64,000 nt of DNA from JAVDCA01 sp035293985 (GTDB taxonomy: Bacteria; Pseudomonadota; Alphaproteobacteria; Rhizobiales; Xanthobacteraceae). Position numbers and translations under genes: made by a program. Location: assembly GCA_035293985.1 (NCBI GenBank), contig DATGLS010000015.1, positions 124,001-188,000 on the forward strand, written 5' to 3'. Of the stretch, positions 7,921 to 16,493 are shown piece after piece (the first letter of the stretch is position 1; the number at the start of each line of letters is the position of its first letter). The notes below the pieces were generated by a model. It had not been told where the DNA came from, searched no databases, and worked only from the letters and a program-made list of their open reading frames with translations.

Positions 7921-8853
7921 ATGGAACTCTCCTACACGCAGAACCTCGAGGACTATCATCTCTCGCTCGCCTTTGCGGGGCAGGCGAGCGGGACCTATAT
8001 CGACGTCGGCGGCGGCCACCCGGTCGCCGACAATGTGTCGTTCTGGTTCTATGAGCGCGGCTGGAACGGCATCGTCATCGAGCCGCAGGCGGATCTGGCG
8101 GCGCTCTACAAGCAGCTGCGGCCGCGCGATCGTGTCGTGCGCGGCCTCGTCGGGCGCGCGAGCGGCGAGATCGACTTCTATCATGTCGATCGGCTGCACG
8201 GCTTCTCCACCACGGTGCGCGAGCACGCCGAGAAAGCGAAGCAGTTCGGCGTCGGCTACGCGACCCTGCGCATGCCGGTCCTGACGCTGGCCGAGCTGTG
8301 CGCGGCGCACGGCCTCGAGACGATCGACTTCCTCAAGGTGGACGTCGAGGGCGGTGAGGCGGACGTCCTTTACGGCAACGACTGGACGCGTTTCCGGCCC
8401 AAGGTGATCGTGATCGAGGCGATCGCGCCCGGCTCGGGCGAGCCGGCCTGGGAGGCGTGGGAGCCGTTCCTGCTGGCGCAGGGCTACCGCTTCACGCTGT
8501 TCGACACCCTCAACCGGTTCTACGTGGCGCAGGAGCATCCCGACATCCTGGCGCGGGCGCCGCGCGAGCGCGCGCCGTGGGACGCGGCGCGGCACATGTA
8601 CGAGATCGGCCGCGCGCCCGAGAACGCGCTGCATCCCGATCACGCGCTTGCGCGCGAGCTCGCGCGCGGCTTCTGGGCGACGCTGCCCTATCTCGATCCC
8701 GAATTGATCAAGACGTTGCTCGCCCGCGCCCGCCGCCTCGACGATCCGGCCGCGCTCGACGCGCTCGCGGCCAACATCCGCAGCGAGGCGTTTCGCGGCT
8801 CGCTCGGGCGCATCGCCTGCGGCTATGATGGCGGGCAGATCGTCGACGACTGA
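7921..8853 (+). CDS. FkbM-family SAM-dependent methyltransferase
   Basis: 310-residue protein of the FkbM methyltransferase family, usually O-methylating sugars or polyketides. The SAM-binding YIDVGGGHP loop lies at residues 26-34 and the conserved IDFLKVDVEGGE block at 135-146, with Asp141 at the core. The C-terminal ~90 residues are an Arg/Ala-rich extension not typical of the domain. The ATG at 7921 was chosen because the conserved domain starts immediately after it and an AGGGG site precedes it; the frame is open for another 147 codons upstream. It is followed 24 bases later by a small exported protein gene, but neither neighbour reveals the substrate. Confidence 0.78.
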   Translation: MELSYTQNLEDYHLSLAFAGQASGTYIDVGGGHPVADNVSFWFYERGWNGIVIEPQADLAALYKQLRPRDRVVRGLVGRASGEIDFYHVDRLHGFSTTVREHAEKAKQFGVGYATLRMPVLTLAELCAAHGLETIDFLKVDVEGGEADVLYGNDWTRFRPKVIVIEAIAPGSGEPAWEAWEPFLLAQGYRFTLFDTLNRFYVAQEHPDILARAPRERAPWDAARHMYEIGRAPENALHPDHALARELARGFWATLPYLDPELIKTLLARARRLDDPAALDALAANIRSEAFRGSLGRIACGYDGGQIVDD

Positions 8854-8877
8854 CAATTGTCGAGGGAGAGACCACCT

Positions 8878-9264
8878 ATGCGCAGCCTCGCCCGCCTCTG
8901 GCTCATTGTCTTGGTCTGCGTCATCGCCGCGCACACGCGCGCGATCGCCGACGATGCCGGCAAGCTCGTGGGAATGTGGCACGAGTACAGCCCGAGCGAC
9001 AACCTGGTGAGCTTTTCCGCCGATGGGCGCGTCGTGATGTATCTGCGCAAGGGCGAGATCGGCGACCTGCGCGAGCTCGACGGCAAGTGGACGCTCGCCG
9101 GCAACGGCGACCTCACCGTGACGTTCGAGGCGCTCGGCCGCACGGTGACGCAGACGACCAGGCTTTCGTTCAACGGTGAGGAGATGATCCTCACCGATGA
9201 CAAAGGCGAGGAGACGAAGCATCGCCGCCAGAGCGGGCCGCTGCCGGAGTGGACGAAGTGGTAG
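8878..9264 (+). CDS. Small exported protein, unknown
   Basis: 128-residue protein with a clear Sec signal peptide (hydrophobic residues about 6-20, cleavage likely after an A-x-A near residue 26). The mature part looks like a small beta-barrel: WHEYSPSDNLVSFSADGRV, then GKWTL and GNGDLTVTF strands, resembling lipocalin-like hypothetical proteins. A GAGGGAGAG site precedes the ATG. It lies downstream of the FkbM gene on the same strand and may be co-transcribed. No function is recognised. Confidence 0.7.
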   Translation: MRSLARLWLIVLVCVIAAHTRAIADDAGKLVGMWHEYSPSDNLVSFSADGRVVMYLRKGEIGDLRELDGKWTLAGNGDLTVTFEALGRTVTQTTRLSFNGEEMILTDDKGEETKHRRQSGPLPEWTKW

Positions 9265-9292
9265 CGGGGCGCCGGCCCGACAGCGACGCCGA

Positions 9293-9733
9293 TCAGTAGC
9301 AGCGCGTGATGCGGATCGTGCGGATGCCGCCGCTTTCCGCCGGCACGGTTTGAGTCGTGGTGCGGCAACCGGGGCGATACGCGAGAATGGGCGCGGGCTG
9401 GTTTGCCATGGGTCCGGAGTCGACGGCCGGCGCGGCTGGCGCGTTCGGATCCGGCGAAATGCCCGGATAGCCGTAATAATGGTAATATGGTCCCTGGTCG
9501 TCGTAACCCAGCAGCCAGGGGAAGCCGAAAAATGGAGGCCGGCGAAACCCGAAGGCGCGCCTGCGAGGGTTTCGGATTCCGTGAGCGACGATCGGGTGGG
9601 AAACGTGCCCAACGAAGTGGTGGCCGACGAATCCATGGCCGGCGGCAAATCCCCGGGCCGAGGCCTGTTGCAAAAATCCGATGGTCGCGAAGCTGCTGAG
9701 GAAGACCAGCGAGATCGAACGTCGCCTCGTCAT
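9293..9733 (-). CDS. Exported Gly/His/Tyr-rich protein, unknown
   Basis: 146-residue exported protein with a signal peptide (SISLVFLSSFATIGFL core, cleavage near ASA-RG). The mature N-terminus is rich in His, Gly and Phe (HGFVGHHFVGH), followed by Arg/Pro/Phe and Tyr-rich segments and a C-terminal cysteine pair. Such low-complexity envelope proteins are common in Bradyrhizobiaceae, and the His cluster could bind metals, but this is only an inference. It is convergent with the exported protein gene at 8878. Confidence 0.65.
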   Translation of the reverse strand: MTRRRSISLVFLSSFATIGFLQQASARGFAAGHGFVGHHFVGHVSHPIVAHGIRNPRRRAFGFRRPPFFGFPWLLGYDDQGPYYHYYGYPGISPDPNAPAAPAVDSGPMANQPAPILAYRPGCRTTTQTVPAESGGIRTIRITRCY

Positions 9734-9860
9734 GAACGCGCACTCCTGTCTCGGCGTACCCGGGCCTCACGCGGGACGCACAGCCGCGCCTTGTTGAACA
9801 ACATTTAGCCGGAAAGTCCAAGCCACCCTGAGCGTGGAAGAAAGCGCCGCGCAGTCGACC

Positions 9861-10913
9861 CTAGACTTTGCTGGATTTATGGCCGAGGAGCCGCGGCGCG
9901 AGTAGCGCGAGCGAGACGGCGGGCGCGCAATGCGCGGCGCTTGCGGCGGCGTCTGGTGCGACGTCGATCAGATCGTCGAATGCCACACACGCGCGGTGCA
10001 GCCGGCGCGACACCTCCGCGACGACGCCGCTGCCGATGCCGGCGGCGACGACCGGTGCATCGGTCGGCAGCGCGGCGGCCGACGCGACCAGCATGGCGCC
10101 ATCGACGATGGCGCGCAGCTGCGCTTCGGCGAGCCAGCGCGCCAGGGTGAGCATCGCGACCTCGTCGAGGTCGGCCTCGTCCGCCCCCACCATGCGGGCG
10201 AGGCGGGCGCGCGAGGCCGTGACGGTCTTGGCGCGGCCGTCGGCCGTGCCCATCAGGTCGACGCCGTCCGGCAGGCTTCGCAGAATGCGATGCACGTCCG
10301 CCATGGTGGCGAAATTCTCGTTGATCAATGTGGTCCAGATGCCCGCGACGGGCGCGCGATCCGCAGTCGCCATCACGAAGCCGCGCACCAGCCCGGTGTA
10401 GACGAGCTCGCCGGCCGCCAGGCGCTGGGCGTCCGTGTAGCCACGCGCCACGACCTCGCGGTCGGCGATCGGGATCACATCCGTCGTGGTCGATCCCATG
10501 TCGATGAAGAGCGCGCTCGCACATTTTTCGGCAACGAGGCCGGCGCAGACGTGCCAGTTGGCGGATGCGATCTCGACCGCATGCTTGCGGGCGTCCGGCG
10601 GACGCACCACGCCGGCCGGGCCGGCATAGAGCAGCACCGGTGCGTCATCGAGCTCGCGCGCCGCGAGGGCGGCGAGGCTTTCGACCCCCTCGGCGCGCGA
10701 CGCGAACGTGTCGGCGAGCTCCCCCGTCATTGTCACGACGTGGTGGTCGGCGCGTCCTACCAGAGTCTTGGCTTCGCCGAACGCCGCGATGAGACGCTCG
10801 AGCCCGTCACGCAACGGCGAGGCGAGCTGCACCACCCGGACGATCCGTCCGTCATGCGCATGCGCAGCCTTGAGATGCACGCCCCCCACATCCCAGCCGA
10901 TGATGTCGACCAT
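9861..10913 (-). CDS. MfnF-like protein of the H4MPT/methylofuran gene set (hydantoinase/oxoprolinase-like)
   Basis: 350-residue protein of the ASKHA-fold family long annotated as an H4MPT-linked C1 transfer pathway protein. The archaeal member MfnF joins the aminomethylfuran diphosphate to gamma-glutamyltyramine in methanofuran synthesis. The N-terminal GWDVGGVHLKAA (about residues 5-16) and the central FIDMGSTTTDVIPI phosphate-binding loop are diagnostic. The start is placed at the ATG at 10913, right before the conserved N-terminus; the frame extends upstream into a repeat element. The bacterial product is presumably the methylofuran core, in line with the MfnB and MfnE homologues near 40 kb. 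Family assignment is strong; the exact reaction in bacteria is inferred. Confidence 0.82.
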   Translation of the reverse strand: MVDIIGWDVGGVHLKAAHAHDGRIVRVVQLASPLRDGLERLIAAFGEAKTLVGRADHHVVTMTGELADTFASRAEGVESLAALAARELDDAPVLLYAGPAGVVRPPDARKHAVEIASANWHVCAGLVAEKCASALFIDMGSTTTDVIPIADREVVARGYTDAQRLAAGELVYTGLVRGFVMATADRAPVAGIWTTLINENFATMADVHRILRSLPDGVDLMGTADGRAKTVTASRARLARMVGADEADLDEVAMLTLARWLAEAQLRAIVDGAMLVASAAALPTDAPVVAAGIGSGVVAEVSRRLHRACVAFDDLIDVAPDAAASAAHCAPAVSLALLAPRLLGHKSSKV

Positions 10914-10963
10914 TTCCAAGCGATCCGTTGCAGGTGTAATGCTGCCGATCCTATACACTTGCT

Positions 10964-11068
10964 GAATAGCGAGTGGCGAATAGGGAGTAGCGAATAGGCA
11001 GTAGCGAATAGGCAGTTGCGAAGAGTAGGTTCTATCAGCTGACCGCGACGCGCTAATCGCTACTCGCA
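10964..11068. repeat. Dispersed GCGAATAG repeat element, copy 1
   Basis: Tandem near-identical units of about 15 bases (GCGAATAGGCAGTA type, three to four copies) fill the left part. The right end carries an inverted copy (GCTAATCGCTACTCGC), so the element could fold back on itself. Related elements occur at 43796-43915 and 51179-51265. It lies between the divergent mfnF-like and hisA-like genes, where a promoter would be expected. Confidence 0.75.
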
Positions 11069-11086
11069 CCTATCCCACAGGGCCCA

Positions 11087-11812
11087 ATGGAAATCATCCC
11101 CGTTCTCGACCTCAAGGGCGGTGCGGTAGTGCGTGCCCGGATGGGACAGCGCGACAGTTATGCACCGATCGTGACGCCGCTCGCGGCGACCAGCGATCCG
11201 CTCGATGTCGCGCGCGGGTTGCTCGCGGTCTATCCGTTCGCAACGCTCTACGTCGCCGATCTCGACGCCATAGAGGGGAGGGGCGACAACAGTGCCGCGC
11301 TGCGCCGGATCAGGTTTGCCTATCCCGGAGTGTCGCTGTGGGTTGACAATGGCATTGCGGAAGCCGGCGCGGCCGCGCGCTGGCTTGCGGCGGACCTCGG
11401 CTCCCTCGTCCTCGGCAGCGAAACGCAAGCGGATCCTGCGCTCGTCCGCGCTCTCGCGGCGGATGACCGCGCAATCCTGTCGCTCGATTTTCGTGGCGAC
11501 GCGTTTCAAGGTCCGCAAGCCATTCTCGACGCCGCGTCGGCATGGCCTACGCGGGTGATCGTGATGACGCTCGCGCGCGTCGGCAGCGGCGCGGGGCCGG
11601 ACGTCGACCGGCTCGCCGCCGTTCGCGCCGTCGCGCCGGGACGCCGCATCTATGCGGCAGGCGGCGTGCGCGACGGCGCCGATCTCGCCGCACTCGCCGC
11701 CGCCGGCATCGCGGGCGCGCTGGTCGCCACCTCGCTGCATGACGGACGCTTGCGACGCGCCGACATCGACGCGTTGACGGCCGCAGCGTCACCGACGCAC
11801 GAGACGCCCTGA
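11087..11812 (+). CDS. HisA/HisF-like TIM-barrel protein of the C1 cluster
   Basis: 241-residue (beta/alpha)8 protein related to HisA/HisF, of the subgroup found only with H4MPT-dependent C1 genes. It opens with IIPVLDLKGGAVVRA, equivalent to the HisA IPAIDLKDGKVVR phosphate/catalytic strand (Asp8). Later it has LYVADLDAIEG and a C-terminal YAAGGVRDGADLAAL phosphate-binding loop. It is not a histidine biosynthesis gene by context: no other his gene is nearby. A step in H4MPT or methylofuran synthesis is likely but unproven. It is convergent with fae, with a hairpin between them. Confidence 0.8.
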   Translation: MEIIPVLDLKGGAVVRARMGQRDSYAPIVTPLAATSDPLDVARGLLAVYPFATLYVADLDAIEGRGDNSAALRRIRFAYPGVSLWVDNGIAEAGAAARWLAADLGSLVLGSETQADPALVRALAADDRAILSLDFRGDAFQGPQAILDAASAWPTRVIVMTLARVGSGAGPDVDRLAAVRAVAPGRRIYAAGGVRDGADLAALAAAGIAGALVATSLHDGRLRRADIDALTAAASPTHETP

Positions 11813-11828
11813 GCTGGATGATGGACGT

Positions 11829-11860
11829 GCGGCTTCCGCTTGCGGGCAAACGGAAGCCGC
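11829..11860. terminator. Hairpin between hisA-like gene and fae
   Basis: A 14-bp stem with one mismatch (GCGGCTTCCGCTTG / CAAACGGAAGCCGC) and a CGGG loop lies between two convergent genes. There is no T tract on either strand. It probably serves as a bidirectional terminator or 3' mRNA stabiliser. Confidence 0.55.
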
Positions 11861-11887
11861 GCTGCCAATGGATCTGCGCCTGTCCGC

Positions 11888-12394
11888 CTATGCGGCGAAC
11901 GGATGCTTGACCTGATCGCGCTTGGCGACGACCTCGGCGACCTTCGGCTCGCCCGCGACCGCACGCGCGATGGATTCCTTGGTGGCCTGATAATTGTATT
12001 GCTGGATCTTCTTGTCGTCGGCGGCGTCCCAATGGATGAACACGCCGACGCAGATGAACAGGTTCTCGGCCTCGTCCTGCGGGATGATGCCCTCGGCGAC
12101 GCTGTCGGCCACCGCCTTGGCGACCGCGTGCTGGGCCGGTCCGAACATCTGCACCGCCTGCTTGGCGCCCTTGATCGTCACCTTGTTGAACAGAATGGTC
12201 GCGGGCTTGCACATGAGGTTCGGGGCGACCACCGCGAGCAGCGACGTGAAGCCGTCCTTGTTGTTGGTCAGCGCGTTCGCAAAGGCGGTCTCGGCCGCGC
12301 TGCCGCGCGGTCCCATGATCAGATCGATGTGCGCGACCTCGTTTCCTTCGCCGACCAGCGATTCACCGACGCAGAGTCCATTGATTTTTGCCAT
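11888..12394 (-). CDS. fae: Formaldehyde-activating enzyme (5,6,7,8-tetrahydromethanopterin hydro-lyase)
   Basis: Condenses formaldehyde with H4MPT to methylene-H4MPT, the entry step of the C1 oxidation pathway in the cytosol. The 168 residues match the length of the Methylobacterium enzyme. The conserved GNEVAHIDLIMGPRGS block lies at residues 17-32 and contains His22, equivalent to the catalytic His. FNKVTI and QMFGPAQHAVAKAV follow, and the C-terminus ends KHPFAA as in known Fae. Of two ATGs the inner one (12394) is chosen: AAGGGAG sits six bases ahead of it but abuts the outer one at 12400. It is the last gene of the mtdB-mch run, separated from the CitG-like gene by 176 bases, so it may also have its own promoter. 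Confidence 0.95.
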   Translation of the reverse strand: MAKINGLCVGESLVGEGNEVAHIDLIMGPRGSAAETAFANALTNNKDGFTSLLAVVAPNLMCKPATILFNKVTIKGAKQAVQMFGPAQHAVAKAVADSVAEGIIPQDEAENLFICVGVFIHWDAADDKKIQQYNYQATKESIARAVAGEPKVAEVVAKRDQVKHPFAA

Positions 12395-12400
12395 GGCCAT

Positions 12401-12407
12401 CTCCCTT
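12401..12407 (-). promoter_or_regulatory. Ribosome-binding site deciding the fae start
   Basis: The minus strand reads AAGGGAG-ATGGCC-ATG. The Shine-Dalgarno core is directly adjacent to the first ATG (zero spacing) and six bases from the second, which therefore is the likelier initiation codon. Confidence 0.65.
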
Positions 12408-12570
12408 AAAGGAAAAGCAAATCCTCCCACGCAGGCCGGATGGCCTGCGACGTTCGACACGGCATCTATCCTTGTTGTCAGCGCCCGGCGCGTATACGGC
12501 CGGACCGGTTAGCCAGATAGCGGCGAGACTTCGTCCGCACCAAGCGGAGCCACGTCCCACGGCTACGAAG

Positions 12571-13455
12571 TCAACCACTGTTGCGTGCCGACGGCAAGAT
12601 GGTCGCCAGACGACGGGCGAAGAGAGTCGCAACCGTAAGGTCCGCGCTCGTTCCGGGATTGATGTTGCGCGCTTTCAGCTCGGCATCCCACGCGAGCAAC
12701 TCATCGACGAGGCGGGATCGGTCCCACGATGGCTGCAATGACGAATGCAATGCCGATTGCAAGTCGGCGTGAAACTTTTTCGCGGTTTTTCGTACCTCCT
12801 CGGCAACCGCCGCGCCGTATTTCCGCACGATGTGGCTGTCGGGAAAGCCGGCGAGAAAGCCGAGGTATGTGGCCACAATGATCCATTCTTCTGCCCAATC
12901 TCGCGCCGCGGCGGTCGCGAGAGCGGGAAGGCCGACGTCGAAGATATCCTCGTAGGCGGTGACGTATTGCCGCGCAACGCGATCGCGGTCCGCTGCATCC
13001 GCCATGGCGTCCCGCAACGTGACGAGAGCTGGGCGGGTGACGTCGTGCCTCTCCACCTGCCCGAGGCCCGCCGGCGCGGCGCGTACGATGGCGCGAAACG
13101 CGAGGTCGGCATCGGGGGTATCGAGATCATCGAGCACGGCGGCGACCGCCGAGCGCAGATCGGCCTGGTCGGCCTCGGCCGCGGCCGCGAGTGGGGCGCA
13201 GAGGAGGATGATACCGAGATTCGTGTTGGTGCCGACGGCACCATGGGTCGCCTCCACGGCGTCGAGGATGCGCCGTCCGACGCGCGCGCCATGCGCCGAC
13301 AGCGGCACTGCCGCCGCATCGGCGCTGCGCACGAACTGCTCGGCCGTCATCCGGTGGCCGTCGGCGAACACGTGGACGTTTCCGGGCTTGAGTGCCGTGA
13401 GCTCGGCACGGCAGGCGCCGCGGAACGCGTCGGCGATCCGCTCGGCCTCGCTCAC
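12571..13455 (-). CDS. CitG-like (triphosphoribosyl-dephospho-CoA synthase family) protein of the C1 cluster
   Basis: 294-residue homologue of CitG/MdcB, enzymes that displace adenine from ATP and attach triphosphoribose to dephospho-CoA by an alpha-glycosidic bond. Visible family features are LTALKPGNVHVFADG near residues 21-35 and the GTNTNLGIILL motif near residue 81, which corresponds to the nucleotide-binding loop of CitG. No citrate or malonate lyase gene is nearby, so the CoA role is improbable. Because it lies in a tight run with mch and mtdB (GTG start overlapping the upstream stop as GTGA), a ribosyl-transfer step in H4MPT synthesis is a plausible inference. The reaction is not established. 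Confidence 0.75.
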   Translation of the reverse strand: MSEAERIADAFRGACRAELTALKPGNVHVFADGHRMTAEQFVRSADAAAVPLSAHGARVGRRILDAVEATHGAVGTNTNLGIILLCAPLAAAAEADQADLRSAVAAVLDDLDTPDADLAFRAIVRAAPAGLGQVERHDVTRPALVTLRDAMADAADRDRVARQYVTAYEDIFDVGLPALATAAARDWAEEWIIVATYLGFLAGFPDSHIVRKYGAAVAEEVRKTAKKFHADLQSALHSSLQPSWDRSRLVDELLAWDAELKARNINPGTSADLTVATLFARRLATILPSARNSG

Positions 13456-14408
13456 GCCGTCGCCCCGCGACGCGCGTGACCGTCGAGTGCGGCGACGAGA
13501 TCTGCCGCCAGGATGCCGGCGATGTCGGCGGAGGCAACCTTTTGCAGGCCGGCCCACGCCGGCATGCTGTTGACCTCGAGGACGGACGGCCGCTGGTCAC
13601 CGTCGTAGAGGATATCGACGCCGGCGAAATCGGCGCCGACGGCGGCGGCGGCGCGCACCGCCAGCGTCTTCAGGTCGTCGTTCGTCGCGACCGCCACGGG
13701 CCGGCCGCCGCGCTTGATGTTGGTGATCCATTCGGCCGAGTGGCGCATCATCGCGGCAACGACGCGCCCGCGCGACACCAGCAGGCGAAAATCATGGAAG
13801 CCGTCGCGCTCCACACCGACGGACCGGCCGACGAACCGCTGGAGATAGTAGACCCCGGCGACGCTGCCCGGCTCGGGCAAGTCGTCCGGCGTGCGGATCA
13901 GCCGCAGGCCGCGACCTTGCGAGCCGAACAGCGGCTTGAGCACCAGCGGCGCGCGGGGTGCTTCGCGCGTGACGATCGCACGGGCGGCCTCGAGGCTTTG
14001 CACCGTCCACGTGTCCGGCGTCGCAATGGCGGATCGCGCGAGCAGGAAGCTCGTCATCGACTTGTCGACGCAGCGCTCGATCGCGCGCGCATCGTTCCAC
14101 ACCGTGACGCCGCGCTCGCGTAGCGCATGCAGGATGCCGAGCCGCAGCGTGACCGACTCGAAGCTGCCGCCGACGATCGTGCGGACGAAGACACCATCGG
14201 GTAGTCGCTCGCCGAAGCCGTCGAGATCGAGACCGGAGGCGCTGGCGGTCGCGAACGCGCAGGCCTCGAGCCGCATCGGCACCGGTGATACGCCCAAGGC
14301 TTGCAGCGATTTCGTCAGCTCGCGGGCGTGCCAGTCGTTGCCGTCGATCACCATCCCGACGCGCGGCGCCGCAGCCTCGCGCCCGCGCGGATCAGCGGAA
14401 TGAGGCAT
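13452..14408 (-). CDS. RimK-like ATP-grasp ligase of the C1 cluster
   Basis: 318-residue ATP-grasp enzyme resembling RimK and the archaeal MptN/CofF glutamate ligases, which form amide bonds to glutamate through acyl phosphates. The ATP-binding LVLKPLFGSQGRGLRLI segment is at about residues 155-171, and the Mg-binding VLEVNSMPAWAGLQ motif is near the C-terminus. In methylotrophs, methylofuran carries a polyglutamate chain, and this is a candidate for glutamate addition to methylofuran or to H4MPT. The start at 14408 overlaps the mch 3' end by 17 bases; a later Met near residue 19 is possible. Substrate is inferred from context only. Confidence 0.78.
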   Translation of the reverse strand: MPHSADPRGREAAAPRVGMVIDGNDWHARELTKSLQALGVSPVPMRLEACAFATASASGLDLDGFGERLPDGVFVRTIVGGSFESVTLRLGILHALRERGVTVWNDARAIERCVDKSMTSFLLARSAIATPDTWTVQSLEAARAIVTREAPRAPLVLKPLFGSQGRGLRLIRTPDDLPEPGSVAGVYYLQRFVGRSVGVERDGFHDFRLLVSRGRVVAAMMRHSAEWITNIKRGGRPVAVATNDDLKTLAVRAAAAVGADFAGVDILYDGDQRPSVLEVNSMPAWAGLQKVASADIAGILAADLVAALDGHARRGATA

Positions 14409-15363
14409 CGAGCATGTCCGCGTTGATCTCCCCGCGCCGGTAGCTTTCGCCGCTCTCGAGCGCGGTGACGACGACCTGCGCCGGGCTGAACAGCATCGGA
14501 TCGATGGCGTAGAAGTCGCCTTTGACGCGCTTGAAGATTTCGGCGAACGGGCGGCCGTAATCGCGCGAGCCTTTGCTCGGCAGGCGCTCGGCCAGCGATC
14601 GGGCATCGTCCGGCGGGCCGGTCACGAACAGGTGGACCTGGCCGGCGTAGATGATCGCATCGTTGGTACGCCCCATCGCGGCCACGAAATCGGGATGCGG
14701 CGGCGACAGCGGCGCCGCGCCCATGCCTTCGACGACGCGGTCGAGCGGGAAGCCGAGCTCGAACGCCTTGTGCAAGGCCACCTCGAGCACGCGGGCGACC
14801 ACCTGCGTGCCGCCGGCGAGGCTTTGCGTCGGCGCGAAGATGATCGTCAGCCGCTCGCGCTCGACGCCACAGTCATTGGCGACCTTGGTGACGATCGGCG
14901 CCGGCGGCGGCCGCGCGCTTTCGAGGACGAGCGTCGCCATGCTCGCCTTGTCCGCATAGCCGAGCTTCTCGAACAGCGGCTCGCGGCGCGCGAGCGCGCG
15001 CGCGGGCCCGGAGCCGAGCGCGAAAAAGGCGTCCTCGCCTTCCCCGTGTGCGAGCTTCCAGCCCGCATACTGGCTCGCCAGGCAGGCGACCACCGGATCG
15101 GCCGAGCGCGCCACCACGGTCCATGGCCAGCGCGGCGTCACCGGGGAGGGAATGAGGTCGACATGGCCGAGCCCGCCCATGCAGATGGCGGCGATGCGCA
15201 AGCCCGCCTCGATGCTTCCCCGATGCCGGCTGCCGGCATCGACGCAGGTTTCGCCGAGCTCGCCGCGCGCGACGCCGATCTTGAGCGCGGCCGCGTCGGC
15301 GAGCAGCCGCTCGACGAGCACGGCCGCACGCTCATTCACGCTGATGGCTGCTGTCACGCTCAT
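14392..15363 (-). CDS. mch: Methenyltetrahydromethanopterin cyclohydrolase
   Basis: Hydrolyses methenyl-H4MPT to N5-formyl-H4MPT, the third step of formaldehyde oxidation, in the cytosol. The 323 residues match bacterial Mch. Recognisable blocks are GLRIAAICMGGLGHV (about residues 54-68), ACLASQYAGWKL, IVTKVANDCGV and the FELGFPLDRVVEGMGAAPLSPPHPDF region. The C-terminal DFYAIDPMLFSPAQV is typical. The start overlaps the stop of the upstream ATP-grasp gene (ATGA), and its end overlaps the RimK-like gene, so the run is translationally coupled. Confidence 0.95.
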   Translation of the reverse strand: MSVTAAISVNERAAVLVERLLADAAALKIGVARGELGETCVDAGSRHRGSIEAGLRIAAICMGGLGHVDLIPSPVTPRWPWTVVARSADPVVACLASQYAGWKLAHGEGEDAFFALGSGPARALARREPLFEKLGYADKASMATLVLESARPPPAPIVTKVANDCGVERERLTIIFAPTQSLAGGTQVVARVLEVALHKAFELGFPLDRVVEGMGAAPLSPPHPDFVAAMGRTNDAIIYAGQVHLFVTGPPDDARSLAERLPSKGSRDYGRPFAEIFKRVKGDFYAIDPMLFSPAQVVVTALESGESYRRGEINADMLDASFR

Positions 15364-16493
15364 GACATCCTCGCGTGTGTCCAGTCGCGAACCATTGCGA
15401 GAACCATTGCGAGTCGCTCATCCACGGCGGCCTTCGCGGCCGCCGCGGTCGTCGCCGCCGCCTTCACGGTGCACAGTGGCTCTCCTGCTTTCATCGCGGT
15501 ACCGGGCTGAGGCCGGTCCGCGATCCAGTCGGGCCATCGAATGGCAGGGACCGCGGTGATATCGCGATCGGCGTAGACGATCGCCGCGGCGCATGCGCCT
15601 TCGAAACGGGGCGGCACGCAATCCAGCTTCCCCTCGCAAGCCGCCACATGCAGCGCAAAGAGCGACCCCTCGGCCGGCTCGAACACATCGAGCGTGGCGC
15701 CCGGCCGCGGGTTTATTTCCAATAGCCGGAATTGATCCCCGTCGACAAGAAAATCCGCGCTGTTCAATCCGACCAGCGGTATCGCTTGCAGCAAACGGTC
15801 GACCGCATCCGTGAGTGCGCCAGCCAAAAGCGGGGCGAGCGCGGGGGGCCGCACGGCGCCGCCGTAGCGGAAAGGCCGGCGCGGGGTGGGCGATGCCCAC
15901 TGCGTGCTGAAGCCGAGCGTCATGGCGCGACCGCCATCCGCAAGGAAGAGCGCCGACACCGGCACGCCGGGCGTCGTGCGCTGAAAATAGAAACCATCGC
16001 TCGCCTGGCTTTGCGCGCTCGCGCCTGCGATGTGGCTGCCGCCTGCGCCGCCCTTCCGCTTGGCGACCCAGCCGGCCCGATCAGGTTGCAGCGAGTGGAC
16101 TGTCTCGGGATGTGGGATGGCGCAGTCGCGGCACAACGCCGCGAAGGCGTACGGGTCTTTGACCGTGGCGACGATCTGCGCATCGTTACCCAACAATCGC
16201 CAACGCTCACTGATGCGGGCGAGAAGCTCGGGTCGATCCTCGAAGCCGGTGCCGCAAACGGCGCCGATCGGTTGTCGCGATCGGGCAAGGGTTTGGAAAG
16301 CGGGCAGCAATCGATCCGCGTCCATGCCGCGCGCCAAGCCATCCTCGATACGCACGTGATCGTGCGCGAGCATAACTGTGTCTTGATCGGCGAAGAAATC
16401 CGCCACCAGCGGGAGATATCCGCCGCGACGCGCCGATTGAGCGAGTGCGCGGCCGGAGGCGGCGGCAATGAGGACAGCCGGCTGGTCAGGCAT
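15360..16493 (-). CDS. ATP-grasp ligase of the C1 cluster, MfnD candidate
   Basis: 377-residue ATP-grasp protein found beside mtdB and mch in H4MPT-using bacteria. The nucleotide-binding part includes GWVAKRKGGAGGSHI near residue 141, and FRLLEINPRPGATLDVFE supplies the metal-binding Glu/Asn. The C-terminal ~60 residues form an Ala-rich helical tail. The archaeal ATP-grasp MfnD ligates glutamate to tyramine in methanofuran synthesis; since MfnB-, MfnE- and MfnF-type genes are in this window, this is the best candidate for that step (with tyrosine or tyramine as acceptor). Its start overlaps mtdB by 8 bases and its end overlaps mch by 4. Assignment to MfnD is inference. Confidence 0.75.
   Translation of the reverse strand: MPDQPAVLIAAASGRALAQSARRGGYLPLVADFFADQDTVMLAHDHVRIEDGLARGMDADRLLPAFQTLARSRQPIGAVCGTGFEDRPELLARISERWRLLGNDAQIVATVKDPYAFAALCRDCAIPHPETVHSLQPDRAGWVAKRKGGAGGSHIAGASAQSQASDGFYFQRTTPGVPVSALFLADGGRAMTLGFSTQWASPTPRRPFRYGGAVRPPALAPLLAGALTDAVDRLLQAIPLVGLNSADFLVDGDQFRLLEINPRPGATLDVFEPAEGSLFALHVAACEGKLDCVPPRFEGACAAAIVYADRDITAVPAIRWPDWIADRPQPGTAMKAGEPLCTVKAAATTAAAAKAAVDERLAMVLAMVRDWTHARMS

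Noticed and set aside
7816..9648. 610-codon minus-strand frame opposite the FkbM and exported-protein genes
   Set aside because: Shadow frame crossing three real genes; it has no domain and no start signal.
10964..11068. CRISPR array, because of tandem 15-base units
   Set aside because: Units are directly adjacent and degenerate, without unique spacers of constant length, and no cas gene is nearby.
9964..14600. Possible histidine biosynthesis locus because of the HisA-like gene
   Set aside because: No other his genes are present, and the HisA-like subgroup is the one tied to H4MPT genes.
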